From KBS-83 sp051025295 (GTDB lineage: Bacteria > Acidobacteriota > Terriglobia > Terriglobales > Acidobacteriaceae), in the NCBI GenBank assembly GCA_051025295.1, contig JBMGJV010000024.1: a DNA stretch of 64,000 bases. The stretch is one strand, 5' to 3'. Below are positions 25,977-34,551 of this stretch, in pieces. The stretch's first letter is position 1, and each line of letters opens with the position of its first letter. Under the pieces are notes generated by a model, which saw only the letters and a program-made list of their open reading frames with translations, searched no databases and was not told where the DNA came from. Made by a program: the position numbers and the translations under genes.

Positions 25977-28517
25977 TTACCGGACGACGAAGTTGACGAG
26001 CTTGCCGGGAACGACGACGACCTTGACGATCGTCTTGCCTGCGAGCGCGGCCTGTACTTTTTCATCGGTGCGCGCGGCTTCTTCGAGGGCTTCGCGAGTC
26101 GCGTCCGCGGCGACGCGGACGACGTTGCGCAGCTTGCCGTTGACCTGCACCGGCACCTCGATCTCGTTCTCCTGCGCGAGCGCGTCGTCGTACTTCGGCC
26201 AGGGCTGGCGCAGGATAGCGTCCGTGTGGCCGAGCTGCTCCCAGAGTTCCGCGGAGAGATGCGGGGCGAAGGGCGAGAGCATGAGGACCAGCGCGTCGAG
26301 CGTGGAGGCCAGCACGGGTGCGGGGATCGTGCCTTCCGTGATCGCGAGTTCGGCGCTGGTCAGTTCGTTGACCAGCTCCATGATGGCGGCGATCGATGTG
26401 TTGAAGTGCCACCGGCCGCCGAAGTCCTGCGTGATCTTGCGAATGGTGCGGTGCAGTTTGCGGACGACTGGGTGACTCGCGCCTGCGTCGGGTGCGGCTC
26501 CGGTTGCGTTCTTCGCGGCTGCTGCGTGGCGCATGACAAAGCGATAGACGCGCGAGAGGAAGCGGCTGATGCCGGCGACGCCGTCCTCCTGCCAGTCGAG
26601 GTCGCGGTCTGGCGGCGCCGCGAAGAGCGCGTACATGCGTGCCGCATCGGCGCCGTAGCGCCCGATCATCTCGTCGGGCGAGACGACGTTGCCCTTCGAC
26701 TTCGACATCTTCGCGCCGTTCTTGATGACCATGCCCTGGGTGAAGAGGCGTGCGGCCGGCTCGGCGTTCTTGATCAGGCCGAGGTCGCGCATCACCTTGG
26801 TCCAGAAGCGCGAGTAGATCAGGTGCAGGATGGCGTGCTCGACGCCGCCGATGTACTGGTCGATGGGGAACCAATACGATACCGCATCGGTGTCGAATGG
26901 AGCGGTCGCGTCCTTCGCGCTGGTGTAGCGGTAGAAGTACCAGGACGAGTCGACGAAGGTGTCCATGGTGTCGGTTTCGCGACGCGCGGGGCCGCCGCAC
27001 CTGGGGCAGGTCGTGTTGACGAAGTCCGGCAGCTTGCCGAGTGGCGAGCCGCCTTCCTGGGTGATGTCGACATTCTCGGGCAGGAGGACGGGCAGCTGAT
27101 CGTCGGGTACGGGAACGATGCCGTCCTTCGCGCAGTAGAGCATCGGGATGGGCGTGCCCCAGTAGCGCTGGCGGCTGACGCCCCAGTCCTTCAGCCGATA
27201 CGTCACTGTCGCTTCGCCGAAGCCTTTTTGGGCGGCGAGGGCGATCATCTGCTGCTGCGCTTGCACGCACGTCTTGCCGTTCCACTCGCCAGAGTTGATG
27301 AGCACGCCGTCCTCGGTGGTCAGCGGCAAGGCTGCGGCGGTTTCGCCCGGAATTTCGATGACCTGGCGGATAGGCAGACCGTACTTGGTGGCGAACTCGT
27401 AGTCGCGCTCATCGTGGGCGGGCACGGACATGATGGCGCCGGTGCCATACTCGGCGAGCACGTAGTTGGCGGCCAACACGGGGATACGCTCGTTGGTAAA
27501 TGGGTTGACGGCAAATGCACCTGTATCAACGCCATGCTTTTCGATTTCGGCATTGTCGCCCGCCTCGCGGGCCTTGGCCTGCTCCTCGGTGAAGGCGGCG
27601 ACCTGTGTGGCGAGCGCGCTGTTCGTCGCAGCCAGGTGCTTGATCAGTGGGTGCTCGGGTGCGAGCTGCAGGCTGGTCGCGCCGAAGATGGTATCGATGC
27701 GCGTGGTGAAGACGCGCACTGGCTCGTTGTGGCCTTCGATTGCGAACCCGACAGTTGCGCCTTCGCTGCGTCCGATCCAGTTGCGCTGCATGGTGCGGAC
27801 GCGCTCCGGCCAGCCCTCGAGCGTGTCGAGGCCGGCGAGCAGTTCGTCTGCGTACGCGGTTGTGCGCAGGAACCATTGCTCCAATTGGCGCTGCTCGACA
27901 AGTGTGTCCTCGTGCCGCCAGCAGTGGCCGTCGATGACCTGTTCATTGGCGAGCACGGTGCGGCACTCCGGGCACCAGTTGACCTTGCTGTTGCGGCGAT
28001 AGGCGAGGCCGCGTTCGTACATGCGCAGGAAGAACCACTGGTTCCAGCGGTAATAGTCGGGCAGGCAGGTGGTGACCTCGGCCGCCCAGTCATAGGAGAG
28101 GCCGAGCCGGTTCATCTGCGTCTTCATGGCCGCGATGTTGCGCAGGGTCCAGTCGCGCGGCGGGGTGTTGTTCTTGAGTGCGGCGTTCTCAGCCGGCAAC
28201 CCGAAAGCGTCCCAGCCCATGGGGTGCAGCACGTTGTAGCCCTGCATCCACATGTAGCGAGCGAGTGCATCGCCGATGGCGTAGTTGCGCACGTGGCCCA
28301 TGTGCAACTGCCCGGAAGGGTAGGGCAGCATCTCGAGCACGTAATACTTGGGGCGACGGCTGGTGGCGGGCTCGGCGGCGTAGAGGCCGGGCTGCTCGGC
28401 CCAGCGGGCCTGCCACCGGGTCTCGATATCTGCGGGGTTGTAGCGCAGCTCGGCTGCGGAAGACGGGGTGGCGGAGGGCGTCGTCGAAGCGGCGTCTGGA
28501 GTCGAAGGCTGAGACAT
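25977..28517 (-). CDS. leuS: Leucyl-tRNA synthetase
   Basis: Class I aminoacyl-tRNA synthetase charging tRNA-Leu, cytosolic, 846 residues from ATG 28517 (AAGGTG four bases upstream); the frame is open further upstream but the family begins near here. The HIGH-like signature is PYPSGQLHMGHVRNYAIGD (HMGH at 72-75), the editing (CP1) domain occupies the middle (about 230-420), and KMSKSKGNVVSPDEM lies near residue 602. The N-terminal 24 residues are Ser/Thr/Pro-rich and poorly conserved. It stands divergent from the HicB-like gene. Confidence 0.96.
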   Translation of the reverse strand: MSQPSTPDAASTTPSATPSSAAELRYNPADIETRWQARWAEQPGLYAAEPATSRRPKYYVLEMLPYPSGQLHMGHVRNYAIGDALARYMWMQGYNVLHPMGWDAFGLPAENAALKNNTPPRDWTLRNIAAMKTQMNRLGLSYDWAAEVTTCLPDYYRWNQWFFLRMYERGLAYRRNSKVNWCPECRTVLANEQVIDGHCWRHEDTLVEQRQLEQWFLRTTAYADELLAGLDTLEGWPERVRTMQRNWIGRSEGATVGFAIEGHNEPVRVFTTRIDTIFGATSLQLAPEHPLIKHLAATNSALATQVAAFTEEQAKAREAGDNAEIEKHGVDTGAFAVNPFTNERIPVLAANYVLAEYGTGAIMSVPAHDERDYEFATKYGLPIRQVIEIPGETAAALPLTTEDGVLINSGEWNGKTCVQAQQQMIALAAQKGFGEATVTYRLKDWGVSRQRYWGTPIPMLYCAKDGIVPVPDDQLPVLLPENVDITQEGGSPLGKLPDFVNTTCPRCGGPARRETDTMDTFVDSSWYFYRYTSAKDATAPFDTDAVSYWFPIDQYIGGVEHAILHLIYSRFWTKVMRDLGLIKNAEPAARLFTQGMVIKNGAKMSKSKGNVVSPDEMIGRYGADAARMYALFAAPPDRDLDWQEDGVAGISRFLSRVYRFVMRHAAAAKNATGAAPDAGASHPVVRKLHRTIRKITQDFGGRWHFNTSIAAIMELVNELTSAELAITEGTIPAPVLASTLDALVLMLSPFAPHLSAELWEQLGHTDAILRQPWPKYDDALAQENEIEVPVQVNGKLRNVVRVAADATREALEEAARTDEKVQAALAGKTIVKVVVVPGKLVNFVVR

Positions 28518-28697
28518 GGACACCTTGATTGTATCGTCCACGCCACAGTGTTCCGGGGTGCGGAGGGCAGCCGCGGCGGTCGAGCAGGAACCGCGAGGGA
28601 CACCCGAGTGACTCAAGGGTGTTATTCCCAATCGGGAGTGGGGACCGGCATTCTTGGGCTCGCTGTGCCTGACAGAGGCACCCGGAGCAGGGAATCA

Positions 28698-28898
28698 ATG
28701 ATGGTGTATCGGGTTGAGTTGGAACGAGTGGACAAGGGCTATGAAGCGCGGGTCCCGGAGATTCACGGGTTTTTGTGCGAGGGACTGACCGAAGGCGAGA
28801 CGCTGGGCCATGTGCGCCGCAAGCTCGATGACCACCGCGCCATCTCCGGCCTGATGCCAGATCCCAAGACGATGAAGATCGAGGTCTTCCGGACTTAG
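28698..28898 (+). CDS. HicB-like small protein (orphan)
   Basis: 66-residue protein from ATG 28698, with AGGGA about five bases upstream. Sequence VYRVELERVDKGYEARVPEIHGFLCEGLTEGETLGHVRRKLDDH has the order of the partly degraded RNase H fold of HicB antitoxins (beta strand, PEIHGF turn, EGxT helix). HicB is normally paired with HicA and has a C-terminal DNA-binding part; both are absent here, so it may be a stand-alone HicB-like protein. Its stop directly abuts the stop of the convergent gene at 28899. Confidence 0.6.
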   Translation: MMVYRVELERVDKGYEARVPEIHGFLCEGLTEGETLGHVRRKLDDHRAISGLMPDPKTMKIEVFRT

Positions 28899-29819
28899 CT
28901 AGCGCGTGCCGCCGGGAACCGCGAAGTCCACGCCAGCGGCGCGATTGCGCGCGATGGTGGCGTTCAGGTCGAGCGCGGACAGCGGGATCTGCTGCTGGCG
29001 CCCACCTTCCGCGACGAAGATGGATGAGGCAGTCACGGCATAGCTGTGAATCTTCATCGGCTTGCGACCGTCGTTGAAGATCAGCGTGATCTCGGGGTGA
29101 TCGAGGCCATCCGTGACGGGACCCGGGTTGACCGGCTGAGACGCGACAGGTTGCTGTCCGCTGTACGGCGCACGGGCGAGTGGCCGCGCATTTGGATCGT
29201 CGCCGAACTCCTGCGCGGGCCCATAGGCCTGTCTTCCGGAGGCCGGGCCAGCCTGATTTGCGGCGCCCTGACCATCCGGCCCCTGGTCCGACTCTTCATC
29301 CGTCGCCAGTGCGAGCGGGTCAATGTAGTAGCCAGGGTAGTAGCCCCCGCCATAGCCGTACGCGCCACCATGACTCCGCTGCACGGGATTGCCCTGCACT
29401 GGATTGGGCTGGACGGGGTTGTAGCCCGGAGTCTCCCACTGTGGAGTGTTGGTGCGCGGCATCTCCCACGTCGGTCGAGGAGCGGCGCTGTTGCTGTCGT
29501 AGCCGGAATTGGCACGGATGCCACTGTGTGTATGCACGCCTGCCGGTCCGCCCGATACGTGATGACTGTTCTGTACCGGCCCGCCTGGGCCGGTATGTCC
29601 GCTCTGTAATGGACTGCTCGGGCCGGCATGACTGATAGGCGCTGTCGCTGGAGGGGCGGTCGGCCGTGTGGCGATTCCCCGGGGAGCGGTGGCCTGGGCA
29701 CCCGAAGCGTGTCCGGTGACCTGAGCAGGGGCAGCACTGCCGCACATGCAGAGGCTGAGTGCGCTCCAACCCAGCAATCTCCCAGCTTTTGCGTGCTCGC
29801 GCGAACGGATGTGCTGCAT
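28899..29819 (-). CDS. Secreted Gly/Pro-rich protein of unknown function
   Basis: 306 residues. The N-terminus is basic then moderately hydrophobic (GRLLGWSALSLCMCGSAAPA), a plausible signal peptide with a cysteine-containing cut region. Residues 40-200 are low complexity, rich in Pro, Gly, Ala, Asn, Gln with repeats such as YNPVQPNPVQGNPVQ and YGYGGGYYPGYY. The C-terminal 70 residues form a compact strand-rich domain, ITLIFNDGRKPMKIHSYAVTASSIFVAEGGRQQQIPLSALDLNATI, with a pattern resembling a small beta-sandwich. No enzymatic motif. Divergent from the FAD oxidoreductase gene. Confidence 0.65.
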   Translation of the reverse strand: MQHIRSREHAKAGRLLGWSALSLCMCGSAAPAQVTGHASGAQATAPRGIATRPTAPPATAPISHAGPSSPLQSGHTGPGGPVQNSHHVSGGPAGVHTHSGIRANSGYDSNSAAPRPTWEMPRTNTPQWETPGYNPVQPNPVQGNPVQRSHGGAYGYGGGYYPGYYIDPLALATDEESDQGPDGQGAANQAGPASGRQAYGPAQEFGDDPNARPLARAPYSGQQPVASQPVNPGPVTDGLDHPEITLIFNDGRKPMKIHSYAVTASSIFVAEGGRQQQIPLSALDLNATIARNRAAGVDFAVPGGTR

Positions 29820-29900
29820 GGGGCCTCCTTCCGACCGCTTCAGGCCTCACTACTATAGACGCGGCGCTCGCCCCGGGGATGCGCGCCGCCACTGCTAGAC

Positions 29901-31358
29901 TTGCGGCGGGTAACCAGCGTGGCGACGAGCACGGGAACGGCAAACGTCATCGGAGCAGGACCGAATGGGCTGGCTGCGGCCATTACGCTTGCGCAGGCCG
30001 GGCTGAAGGTGACGGTGTACGAGGCGGAGAGCGTGCCCGGCGGTGGCGCCCGCACCATGGAACTGACGGCGCCCGGCTTCCGAAACGACTTCGGCTCTGC
30101 AGTGCACCCGATGGGTGTCGGCTCGCCGTTCTTCCGCAGCCTGCCACTGGGCGAGTACGGGCTGACGTGGATCTACCCGCCTGCAGAGTGCGCCCATCCC
30201 CTGGAGGATGGCTCGGCTGTGCTGCAGGTACGTGACCTCGAGGAGCAATGCCGCCGGCTGGGCGTGGATGGCGCGGCATGGCGGCGCATCTTTGGCCCAA
30301 TCTCGCGCCACTGGTGGGAGGCTGTGGAGGATGCGTTGCAGCCGATGTCGCCGTGGCCGAAGCATCCGCTGCTGCTGGCGCAGATTGGCGCGTGGGGCGC
30401 GTGGCCGGCATCGCTGCTGGCCGATTGGCTGTTCGATGATCCCCGCACACGCGCTCTGTTTGCCGGGCTGGCTGCGCACTCGTTCTTGCCGCTGAACCGG
30501 CCGTTCAGTGCAGCGTTCGCGCTGCTGCTGGGCGCTGCGGGGCACGCCGTGGGCTGGCCGATCCCGCAGGGCGGTTCGCAGGCGATCACGGATGCGATGA
30601 TCCGCTACCTGACGACGCTGGGCGGTGAGGTGCGGACCTCTTCGCCGGTCGAGACGCTGGATGATCTTGAGCCTGCAACGGTGACGTGTTGCGATGTGAG
30701 CCCGCAGCAGTTGGTGAACATGGCGGGCGACCGGCTGCACTCGGTCGATCGGCAGCGCTTTCTCAGCTTCCGGCGGGGTCCGGGAATTTTCAAGGTGGAC
30801 TACGCGCTGCGGGAGCCGATTCCGTGGCGGGCGAAGGACTGCGCACTGTCGGCAACAGTGCACATCGGCGGTACGTTTGAGGAGATCGCTGCCTCAGAGC
30901 ACGCGATGTCTGCGGGGCGCACGGCGGAGCGGCCGTTTGTGCTGCTCACGCAACCGTCGCTGTTCGACAGCACGCGAGCACCCGCGGGCCAGCACACGGC
31001 GTGGGCCTACTGCCATGTGCCGAACGGGTGCCGCGAGGACATGCTGCCCCGCATCGAGGCGCAGATCGAAAGGTTCGCGCCGGGCTTCAGCGATTGCGTC
31101 CTCGCGCGCGGCATCTTCTACCCGGCGGATCTCCACGCGATGGATCGTAACCTGGCCGGTGGCGATATCGCCGGGGGCGCGGCGGACGGCACGCAGTTCC
31201 TGCTGCGGCCCGGGTGGCGCTTCTATGCCACGGGCGACCCGACGCTGTATCTGTGCTCTGCGTCGACACCGCCGGGTGGCGGCGTGCATGGCATGTGCGG
31301 CTATAACGCGGCGCGTATGGCGTTGCGCCGGCTGGGATTCAAGCAGCAGAGCGCCTGA
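29901..31358 (+). CDS. FAD-dependent oxidoreductase of the phytoene desaturase-related family
   Basis: 485 residues. Dinucleotide-binding motif VIGAGPNGLAAAITLAQAGLKVTVYEAE near 16-43, FRNDFGSAVHPM near 60-71, and the C-terminal FAD block GGVHGMCGYNAARMALRRLG are those of the CrtI/NAD(P)-FAD desaturase superfamily. A central block FLPLNRPFSAAFALLLGAAGHAVGWPIPQGGSQAITDAMIRYL also fits. The substrate is unknown: carotenoid, retinoid-like or another polyprenyl oxidation is possible, but no prenyl synthase genes are near. Start TTG 29901 is used; GTG 29919 is equally plausible and still keeps the Rossmann motif. Convergent with the next gene. Confidence 0.82.
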   Translation: MRRVTSVATSTGTANVIGAGPNGLAAAITLAQAGLKVTVYEAESVPGGGARTMELTAPGFRNDFGSAVHPMGVGSPFFRSLPLGEYGLTWIYPPAECAHPLEDGSAVLQVRDLEEQCRRLGVDGAAWRRIFGPISRHWWEAVEDALQPMSPWPKHPLLLAQIGAWGAWPASLLADWLFDDPRTRALFAGLAAHSFLPLNRPFSAAFALLLGAAGHAVGWPIPQGGSQAITDAMIRYLTTLGGEVRTSSPVETLDDLEPATVTCCDVSPQQLVNMAGDRLHSVDRQRFLSFRRGPGIFKVDYALREPIPWRAKDCALSATVHIGGTFEEIAASEHAMSAGRTAERPFVLLTQPSLFDSTRAPAGQHTAWAYCHVPNGCREDMLPRIEAQIERFAPGFSDCVLARGIFYPADLHAMDRNLAGGDIAGGAADGTQFLLRPGWRFYATGDPTLYLCSASTPPGGGVHGMCGYNAARMALRRLGFKQQSA

Positions 31359-31373
31359 GTCGCGCGGCATTCC

Positions 31374-32018
31374 TCATCGACGACGCGGCTGGGCGAGCAC
31401 CAGTCCGCGCGGCGTGGGCAAGAGCACGACCGAGAGCAGGCCGCGCCGCTCCAGGCTGAGCGCAGCTTCGCGCACAATCTTCAGGTGCGAGCTGGCATCG
31501 TGCATCAGGACCAGGCCGTGCGGGTTCATCTGCGGCAGATAACGCTCGACCTCCTGCTCGCGGATCGGCATGTCGGAGTCGGAGAACAGCAGGTCGATGG
31601 GGCCGGGAACCTGCATCTCGAGCGAGGATTCGTTGCGCAGCTCGATGCGATGGCGGAGCGGCGAGGACGCCAGCTTCTCCTCCGCCTTCGCGAAGACCAC
31701 GGGATCGTACTCGCAGCTGATGATGCGGCCGAAGCCGTTGCGTTCCAGCCCCTCCGCGATCCAGAGCGTGCTCACGCCAAGGAAGGAGCCGGTCTCGACA
31801 ACGAGCTCCGGCTTGAGCGTGGTGACGAGGGTGCGCAGGAACTCGAGCACCTCGTACTCCGCGGTCATGGAGTCGTACATGCTCCAGCGCTCCGGGTGCG
31901 GGCACTCGGGCGTGGCGCGGTGGTATTCGGGCAGCAGGGCGCCGGCTGCGCGCTCGGCCTGCTGCATGATCTTGTGTTCCTGCTTGAGTCGGGGCCGTCG
32001 GCGGAAGAGAGACACCAC
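31374..32018 (-). CDS. O-methyltransferase-like (CmcI-type) SAM protein
   Basis: 214 residues. The SAM motif is LVVETGSFLGVSTLWIAEGL (about 72-91), the acidic end of strand 2 is ISCEYDPVVFAKAEEKL, and IDLLFSDSDMP with a following VLMHDASSH (about 173-181) matches the motif around the metal-binding or substrate-positioning aspartate of class I O-methyltransferases. A basic N-terminal tail (SLFRRRPRLKQEHK) may be membrane- or nucleic-acid-associated. It is convergent with the FAD enzyme, with only 15 bases between. Substrate unknown. Confidence 0.78.
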   Translation of the reverse strand: MVSLFRRRPRLKQEHKIMQQAERAAGALLPEYHRATPECPHPERWSMYDSMTAEYEVLEFLRTLVTTLKPELVVETGSFLGVSTLWIAEGLERNGFGRIISCEYDPVVFAKAEEKLASSPLRHRIELRNESSLEMQVPGPIDLLFSDSDMPIREQEVERYLPQMNPHGLVLMHDASSHLKIVREAALSLERRGLLSVVLLPTPRGLVLAQPRRR

Positions 32019-32026
32019 GCGATTAT

Positions 32027-32067
32027 AGAAAGAGGCCGGATCCGAGCCCCGGGGAGGGGCCCGGCCT
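32027..32067 (-). terminator. Hairpin terminator after the TPR gene
   Basis: On the minus strand AGGCCGG (32067-32061) pairs with CCGGCCT (32039-32033) around an inner GCCCC/GGGGC stem, and CTTTCT follows. It lies between the TPR gene and the methyltransferase gene, so the latter probably has its own promoter. Confidence 0.5.
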
Positions 32068-32077
32068 GGTGGCGGCG

Positions 32078-32866
32078 CTAGTGCTCGAGCGGCTGCTCTG
32101 CCATGAACTGCTTGAACTCCATGGTGGTGCGCAGGAGTGCGAAGTCCTGCTCGCCCTGGAGCTTGCGGCGGTCATGGAAGCCTTCGTCGAAGGCCCGGCG
32201 CAGATAGAGCAGGGCCTGGCGGGAGTTGCCGGCGCGGGCAAATGTGCGGGCGAGGTAGTAGTTCTGCGCGATGCGCTCCTCGCGCGTGCTGCCCTCGTCG
32301 ATGGTCGCGGTGCTGTTGTGCTCGAAGGTCTTCGGGTCGAGCGCGAAGGCACGGCCGTAGGCCTTCTCGGCATCCTTGTATTTTTGGGCGGCAAAGAGCG
32401 TGGTGCCGAGGTTGCAGTAGATCGCGGCCGAGCTGGGCGCATATTTCAGGGCGCGCTTGTAGTACTTCACGGCGTCGCCGTACATCCGCTTGCCATGCAT
32501 CACGGCACCGATGTTGTTCAGCGCGTCCGTATTGTGCGGATCCAGGTGAAGGGCCTGCTGATAGGCCTTGATCGCTTCGTCCATCGCGAACAGGTGATGG
32601 TAGGCGACGCCGATCTTCACCCAGTTCTGGGCGGAGAGCAGTCGTGCGTGTCTATATGCTTCGAGCGCCGCGACATACTGGCGGCGCGCCATGTAGAGGT
32701 CGCCCTGCTCCTCGGGCGAGAGCTGGTACATCAGCGGCCCGGCAGAGGACGAGAGCTGCCCCGCGGAGGCGGAGATGTGGGTGGGATCCGTTTGCTGGGC
32801 GGAAGCAATGGGCGCAAAGAGCAGCAGCGCCAGGCACGCGGTGAGAGTGGCCGGAACCGACGTCAT
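32078..32866 (-). CDS. Secreted tetratricopeptide repeat protein
   Basis: 262 residues from ATG 32866 (GGAGG six bases upstream), with signal peptide LTACLALLLFAPIASAQQ. At least five TPR helices pairs are visible, for example YMARRQYVAALEAYRHARLLSAQN, VGVAYHHLFAMDEAIKAYQQALHLDP, NIGAVMHGKRMYGDAVKYYKRALKYAPSS, NLGTTLFAAQKYKDAEKAYGRAFALDPKT and YLARTFARAGNSRQALLYLRRAFDEG, spaced about 34 residues. Likely a periplasmic scaffold for protein contacts. No neighbouring gene suggests its partner. Confidence 0.88.
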   Translation of the reverse strand: MTSVPATLTACLALLLFAPIASAQQTDPTHISASAGQLSSSAGPLMYQLSPEEQGDLYMARRQYVAALEAYRHARLLSAQNWVKIGVAYHHLFAMDEAIKAYQQALHLDPHNTDALNNIGAVMHGKRMYGDAVKYYKRALKYAPSSAAIYCNLGTTLFAAQKYKDAEKAYGRAFALDPKTFEHNSTATIDEGSTREERIAQNYYLARTFARAGNSRQALLYLRRAFDEGFHDRRKLQGEQDFALLRTTMEFKQFMAEQPLEH

Positions 32867-33305
32867 GGTCGCCTCCTCGTCCCGTGCAGTCGCACGAGAC
32901 AATGCAGCATACGCCGCTCGGAAGTGCGTTGTCAGAAGAATTCCTGGCCTGTCACTCGGCGGGCAATAACGCTACGGAAACGTAAGATGCTGGCCGAATG
33001 CGAGCGGGGAGAGATACGCGCAGCCTACCCGAGGGTAAGTCCCAGCACGGGAAATCCGGAGCGCCTGCTGACGGGCCGTGCCGCACCGCTCGTTGACAAC
33101 ATGAAGTACTCCTCCTCACTGCCAATCTGCTCCGAGTATCACGAGCACATCCCGCAGACCTCCTATGTGTAGCCGCGGGACATTGCCTGCGCCCACCACT
33201 CGCTGGACAGACCCGGTACCGGCCCTATGCGCGCCTGTGCCGGCCCGGTAGGTGCATTGCGGCGCGGGCCAAACCAGGACATTCACCGGAGATGGAGACA
33301 TTGCC
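32867..33305. other. Gene-free stretch with nothing recognised
   Basis: Between the TPR gene and the ferritin-like gene I see no coding frame with a ribosome site, no tRNA and no clear hairpin with a T-run. A short frame at 33101-33172 (MKYSSSLPICSEYHEH-type) has no ribosome site and is probably chance. The stretch should carry the promoters of both divergent genes. Confidence 0.4.
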
Positions 33306-34127
33306 ATGACGCAGGAAGCAGGATTCGGCAAGAGAGCAGATCGGCGCACCTTTCTAAAGGGTGCGGGGATGACGAGCATCGGGTTGGCGGGAGCGGCTGT
33401 TCTTGGCGGCAAGCTGGTGCAGGCCGGCGACCCGGGGCAGGCGGTGCAGGCCGCCTCGTACAGCGATACGGACATCCTTAACTTCGCACTCAACCTTGAA
33501 TATCTCGAAGCCGAGTTCTACGCGGTGTCGACCTATGGAGCGACGCTCGAGCAGTTAGGGATCCTCACCTCGGCCGATGTGAGTGGGCCGACCAAGGGTG
33601 GTCACCGCGTGCCCAACTTCTCTAACTCCCCGTTCGCATACCTGGCGACCAGCGTGCGTATCGACGAGTTCAATCACGTGAAGCTGCTGCGCTCTGCGCT
33701 CGGCTCGCGCGCGGCGAAGAAGCCGGCGATCAACCTGGACGCGAAGGGCTACGGCTTTGCGAACATCGGTGAATGGCTGAAGCTCGCGTCGCAGCTCGAG
33801 GACACCGGGCTGAGTGCATACCTTGGCGCGGCTCCGCTGATCCAGGACAACACGATCCTGGCGACGGCTGCCTCCATCGCCGGCACCGAGGGTCAGCACG
33901 AGGGCGCGCTGCGCACAGGCTGCGTGATGAGCGGCATCACGGTGCCGCCGCTCGACGCGCTCGACCATCCGCCCACGCCACAGCTTGCCTTCAACGTGAA
34001 CCCGGCAAACGGACTGACACCAGCGCGGACGGCTGCGCAGGTGCTCAACATCGTCTACGCGGGCGGGCGCTGCGCCGGCGGCTTCTTCCCCGACGGGCTG
34101 AGCGGTACGATTGTGTGCCAGTCGTAG
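33306..34127 (+). CDS. Tat-exported ferritin-like domain protein
   Basis: 273 residues from ATG 33306. The start ADRRTFLKGAGMTSIGLAGAAVLGGKLV has a twin-arginine motif (RRTFLK) and hydrophobic segment, so export folded is likely. The mature protein matches the ferritin-like (PF13668 type) family: DTDILNFALNLEYLEAEFYAVSTYG, FAYLATSVRIDEFNHVKLLRSALGSRA and YLGAAPLIQD...ILATAASIAGTEGQHEGALRTG, giving the E-x6-Y and E-x2-H metal ligands of a di-iron four-helix bundle. Related to plant desiccation-related protein Pcc13-62. Probable role in metal storage or stress; no partner nearby. Followed by a terminator hairpin. Confidence 0.85.
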   Translation: MTQEAGFGKRADRRTFLKGAGMTSIGLAGAAVLGGKLVQAGDPGQAVQAASYSDTDILNFALNLEYLEAEFYAVSTYGATLEQLGILTSADVSGPTKGGHRVPNFSNSPFAYLATSVRIDEFNHVKLLRSALGSRAAKKPAINLDAKGYGFANIGEWLKLASQLEDTGLSAYLGAAPLIQDNTILATAASIAGTEGQHEGALRTGCVMSGITVPPLDALDHPPTPQLAFNVNPANGLTPARTAAQVLNIVYAGGRCAGGFFPDGLSGTIVCQS

Positions 34128-34551
34128 TTACGGAATAAATGAAAGCAGAACGAGCGTCGCGTGAGCGGCGCTCGTTGTGTTTACGGCGAACGTCTCGGCC
34201 CATGTTCGCATCGTTCGTGGCTGAGAGTGCGCCGAAGCCACAAGCGCTGATATCGACATGTGTCGCTCACCGCCCCTGATTGCCAGCAAAGATAGCTGTT
34301 TTTTCGTTTGACTGTATCGCAGCGGCGGGACCATACTCCGAGGCGGTTTGGAGAGCTTTGCGCTCCCGCTCACCTCGCGCACGCGGCCTTTCTGTGGTGC
34401 CCCGCCACTCCATCTCTCGCCTCCGCGAACCAACGTTGCAGATCCCGCACGGTTGCGGCCTCAGGGCTCCTTGATGCTGTTGTGACTACGTGCGCTCCGT
34501 CCGTCACCACGGGTGGTGGAGAGATCGCCTCATTCCGGAGGAGGTACCACG
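34128..34551. other. Gene-free stretch after the ferritin-like gene
   Basis: Apart from the terminator at 34149 I see no supported gene here. Frames present lack ribosome sites and resemble non-coding composition. The right part should hold the promoter of the cupredoxin gene, whose ribosome site GGAGGAGG is at about 34537-34544. Confidence 0.4.
34149..34182 (+). terminator. Terminator of the ferritin-like gene
   Basis: AACGAGCGTCGC (34149-34160) and GCGGCGCTCGTT (34165-34176) form a twelve-base stem with one G-T wobble and a GTGA loop, followed by GTGTTT. The stem and loop are almost identical to that at 35567. Confidence 0.75.

Noticed and set aside
26226..28697. Very long open frame antisense to leuS
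   Set aside because: It is the complementary frame of a well-conserved leuS at high GC; only its last 66 codons, past leuS, show a plausible independent protein (HicB-like).
33101..33172. Short 23-codon frame before the ferritin-like gene
   Set aside because: No ribosome site and no similarity to any peptide I know; too short to support.
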